Notes under the pieces: generated by a model
The model's database searches: none
What the model was told of the DNA's origin: nothing
Seen by the model: only the letters and a program-made list of their open reading frames with translations
In this document: piece after piece, positions 62,673 to 64,000 of the stretch
Layout of the letters: every line of letters starts with the position of its first letter
How positions within the stretch are numbered: the stretch's first letter is position 1
Made by a program: the position numbers and the translations under genes
Source of the DNA: FEN-1219 sp963744305
GTDB taxonomy: Bacteria; Pseudomonadota; Gammaproteobacteria; Steroidobacterales; Rariloculaceae
Direction: 5' to 3'
Assembly (NCBI GenBank): GCA_963744305.1
Contig: CAVUTF010000004.1
Span: forward strand, 1 to 64,000
DNA: 64,000 nucleotides

Positions 62673-64000
62673 ATGACTGCACGTACCGGGAGATCCGTCA
62701 TGCCGCCCCTCGCCGCTGTACCGGCGCTGATCTGCCTGCTGTCGAGCTTCGCGTGGCCGACCCTCGGAGCCGCCCAGTGCGTCGATTACTCCGACGATCC
62801 GGCCGGCTGCCAGCCGAGCACATTCGATACGCCGATCGCCGCTATGCCGAGCGGCCGCGTCGATCGACGCGGGAAGCTCGACGCGTCTTCCTCGGAAGAA
62901 GACGCACGCGCGGGGTTCGCACGGCTCGAGCGCGACTTGCGCCTGTTCCGCAATTTCGAGCACCTGCACTGGGTGATCACCGTGCCGTCCGAGCGCGATG
63001 CCGCCACCGGTGCATGGCGCGGCGGCGATCTCGCCGGCGGCGGCGACTCGCGCGGCCTCGGCATCGCAGGCGACTGCATCTTCGCCGGTCATGGGAACGG
63101 CCCCGGGCTCGCCCGCAACATCGATGTCTTTCGAATCCAGTCCAATCCCGCCTCGAGGCCGCCGGTCAAAGTCGGCGAGCTCCCGGCGCTCCAGCTCGGC
63201 AACGAAGGATTCGACGATCGCGAGCTCCGCGCACTCGTGTACACCGACTCGAGCGGCGCCGATCGGATGCTGCTCGTGAGGAACGCCGGCACGAACACGA
63301 TCGGTCAGCTGGAGACGTTCGAGATCGACAGCGACACGTGTCTCGCGCTGCGCAAGAGCGAGGTGCACGATTTCCATGCGCCGTCGCACGAGTTCTATCT
63401 CTGGCACGATCCCGCTAACTCGAACCGGCTGCTCGCGTTCGTCGCGATGTTCGCAGGCGGCGGCTTGCCGGATCCCGACGAGCCCGGACTTCGGGTCCCG
63501 GACGCGATCGTGCTCGCGATCACGGACGAACGCACCGGTGCGCTGCTCGACAAACCCCGCGTGCTCGCGGGCTTCAGCCTGCAGGACGTCGGCGGCCCGC
63601 CGATCAACGAGCGCCCCGACGCGACGGGGCTATTCGCCGACGGGCGGTTTGCGGATTTCAGTCATTTGCGCGACCGAGCGGATCAGCCCGCGAATCTCCA
63701 GAATCGGCAGAACAACATGCTGCACTCGCTGTCCGTTTCGGACGACGGCGAACGCGTCTATGTCGCGGGCGGCAATGCGGGCTTCTATACGCTGAATTCT
63801 GCCGCGATCGCGAACAGCTCCGACGCGAGCTTGGCCGCCGGCACGGCCGGTTGCAATCAACGCTCGACGATCGTGTCGATCGGCTCCGCGATCGATGCGA
63901 GCGCGCTCCGTGCGCTCGCCGACGATTGTTTGCACATGGTCGTGAACGACGATCCGGGCCTCAAAGCTTATCTTTCGTCCGAAGCACCTCCGGCCGCGAA
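62673..64000 (+). CDS. Secreted protein, propeller-like, truncated by window end
   Basis: Open from ATG 62673 to the last base (over 440 residues) with AAGGGGAG 7 bases upstream. Signal peptide PPLAAVPALICLLSSFAWPT then AAQCVDYSDDPAGC. Repeated strands such as HLHWVITVP, LGIAGDCIFAGHGNGPGLAR, NIDVFRIQ, RALVYTDSSGADRMLLVRNA and MLHSLSVSDDGERVYVAGGN suggest a beta-propeller of the LVIVD type. Several Cys may form disulfides (CVDY..GC, GDC, DTC, AGC). I cannot assign a function. The C-terminal part lies outside the window. Confidence 0.75.
   Translation, partial: MTARTGRSVMPPLAAVPALICLLSSFAWPTLGAAQCVDYSDDPAGCQPSTFDTPIAAMPSGRVDRRGKLDASSSEEDARAGFARLERDLRLFRNFEHLHWVITVPSERDAATGAWRGGDLAGGGDSRGLGIAGDCIFAGHGNGPGLARNIDVFRIQSNPASRPPVKVGELPALQLGNEGFDDRELRALVYTDSSGADRMLLVRNAGTNTIGQLETFEIDSDTCLALRKSEVHDFHAPSHEFYLWHDPANSNRLLAFVAMFAGGGLPDPDEPGLRVPDAIVLAITDERTGALLDKPRVLAGFSLQDVGGPPINERPDATGLFADGRFADFSHLRDRADQPANLQNRQNNMLHSLSVSDDGERVYVAGGNAGFYTLNSAAIANSSDASLAAGTAGCNQRSTIVSIGSAIDASALRALADDCLHMVVNDDPGLKAYLSSEAPPAA

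Overview
The window is about 64 kb of GC-rich chromosomal DNA from a gammaproteobacterium, probably an uncultured soil or aquatic member of the Steroidobacterales/Nevskiales/Xanthomonadales neighbourhood. Two gene orders support this. One is mreBCD-mrdA-rodA-mltB-rlpA-dacA running divergently from gatCAB, as in Pseudomonas. The other is moeB-prmC-prfA next to TPR lipoprotein-lolB-tRNA-Gln-prs-rplY-pth-ychF. The placement below class level is inference.

Layout. 1-5.1 kb: a secreted low-complexity protein, a DUF6152 protein divergent from a secreted partner-domain protein, and a MASE1-PAS histidine kinase followed by a chopped-off response-regulator start and a junction-like non-coding stretch. 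5.1-8.9 kb: an outer-membrane barrel, a truncated and a full DUF6152-type gene, and a tannase/feruloyl esterase. 8.95-16.1 kb: an accessory block of same-strand genes (O-methyltransferase, alpha/beta hydrolase, DUF6152, alkyl-sulfatase-like MBL protein, two more DUF6152). Four spacers in this block look like integron attC recombination sites, and a fifth looks like a half-site. No integrase is visible, so this looks like an integrase-less cassette cluster. 16.1-24.7 kb (minus strand): the rod-shape and septal murein block. 24.8-31.3 kb: gatCAB, hslO, a GNAT-like protein and an AMP-forming acyl ligase. 31.3-35.5 kb: a DUF222/HNH gene, a prolyl-aminopeptidase-like lipoprotein, and a cytochrome b/molybdopterin oxidoreductase pair. 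35.5-45.4 kb: the translation and release-factor housekeeping blocks with one tRNA-Gln. 45.4-64 kb: a PQQ-type sugar dehydrogenase, GH15 glucosidase, B12-radical SAM protein, patatin, FAD oxidase, DegP-like protease, beta-lactamase-fold hydrolase, HerA-like ATPase, LtrA, a PheS-like stand-alone ligase and a partial secreted protein.

How the genes work together. The mre/mrd block builds and trims peptidoglycan during elongation. gatCAB completes Asn/Gln-tRNA charging. prfA/prmC terminate translation. LolB inserts lipoproteins into the outer membrane. prs/rplY/pth/ychF cover PRPP supply and ribosome functions. The first 16 kb is dominated by exported hydrolases and exported DUF6152-type proteins. 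All five DUF6152 proteins have a His-His pair placed at the predicted mature N-terminus.

Data-quality warning. About two dozen genes, including essential ones (rodA, gatA, prs, pth, prmC), are broken by single-base frame changes while overall length and conserved motifs stay normal. This pattern fits uncorrected indels in a long-read or low-coverage assembly far better than real gene loss. Coordinates for such genes span the whole reconstructed gene, and 'frame change' in an entry means this.
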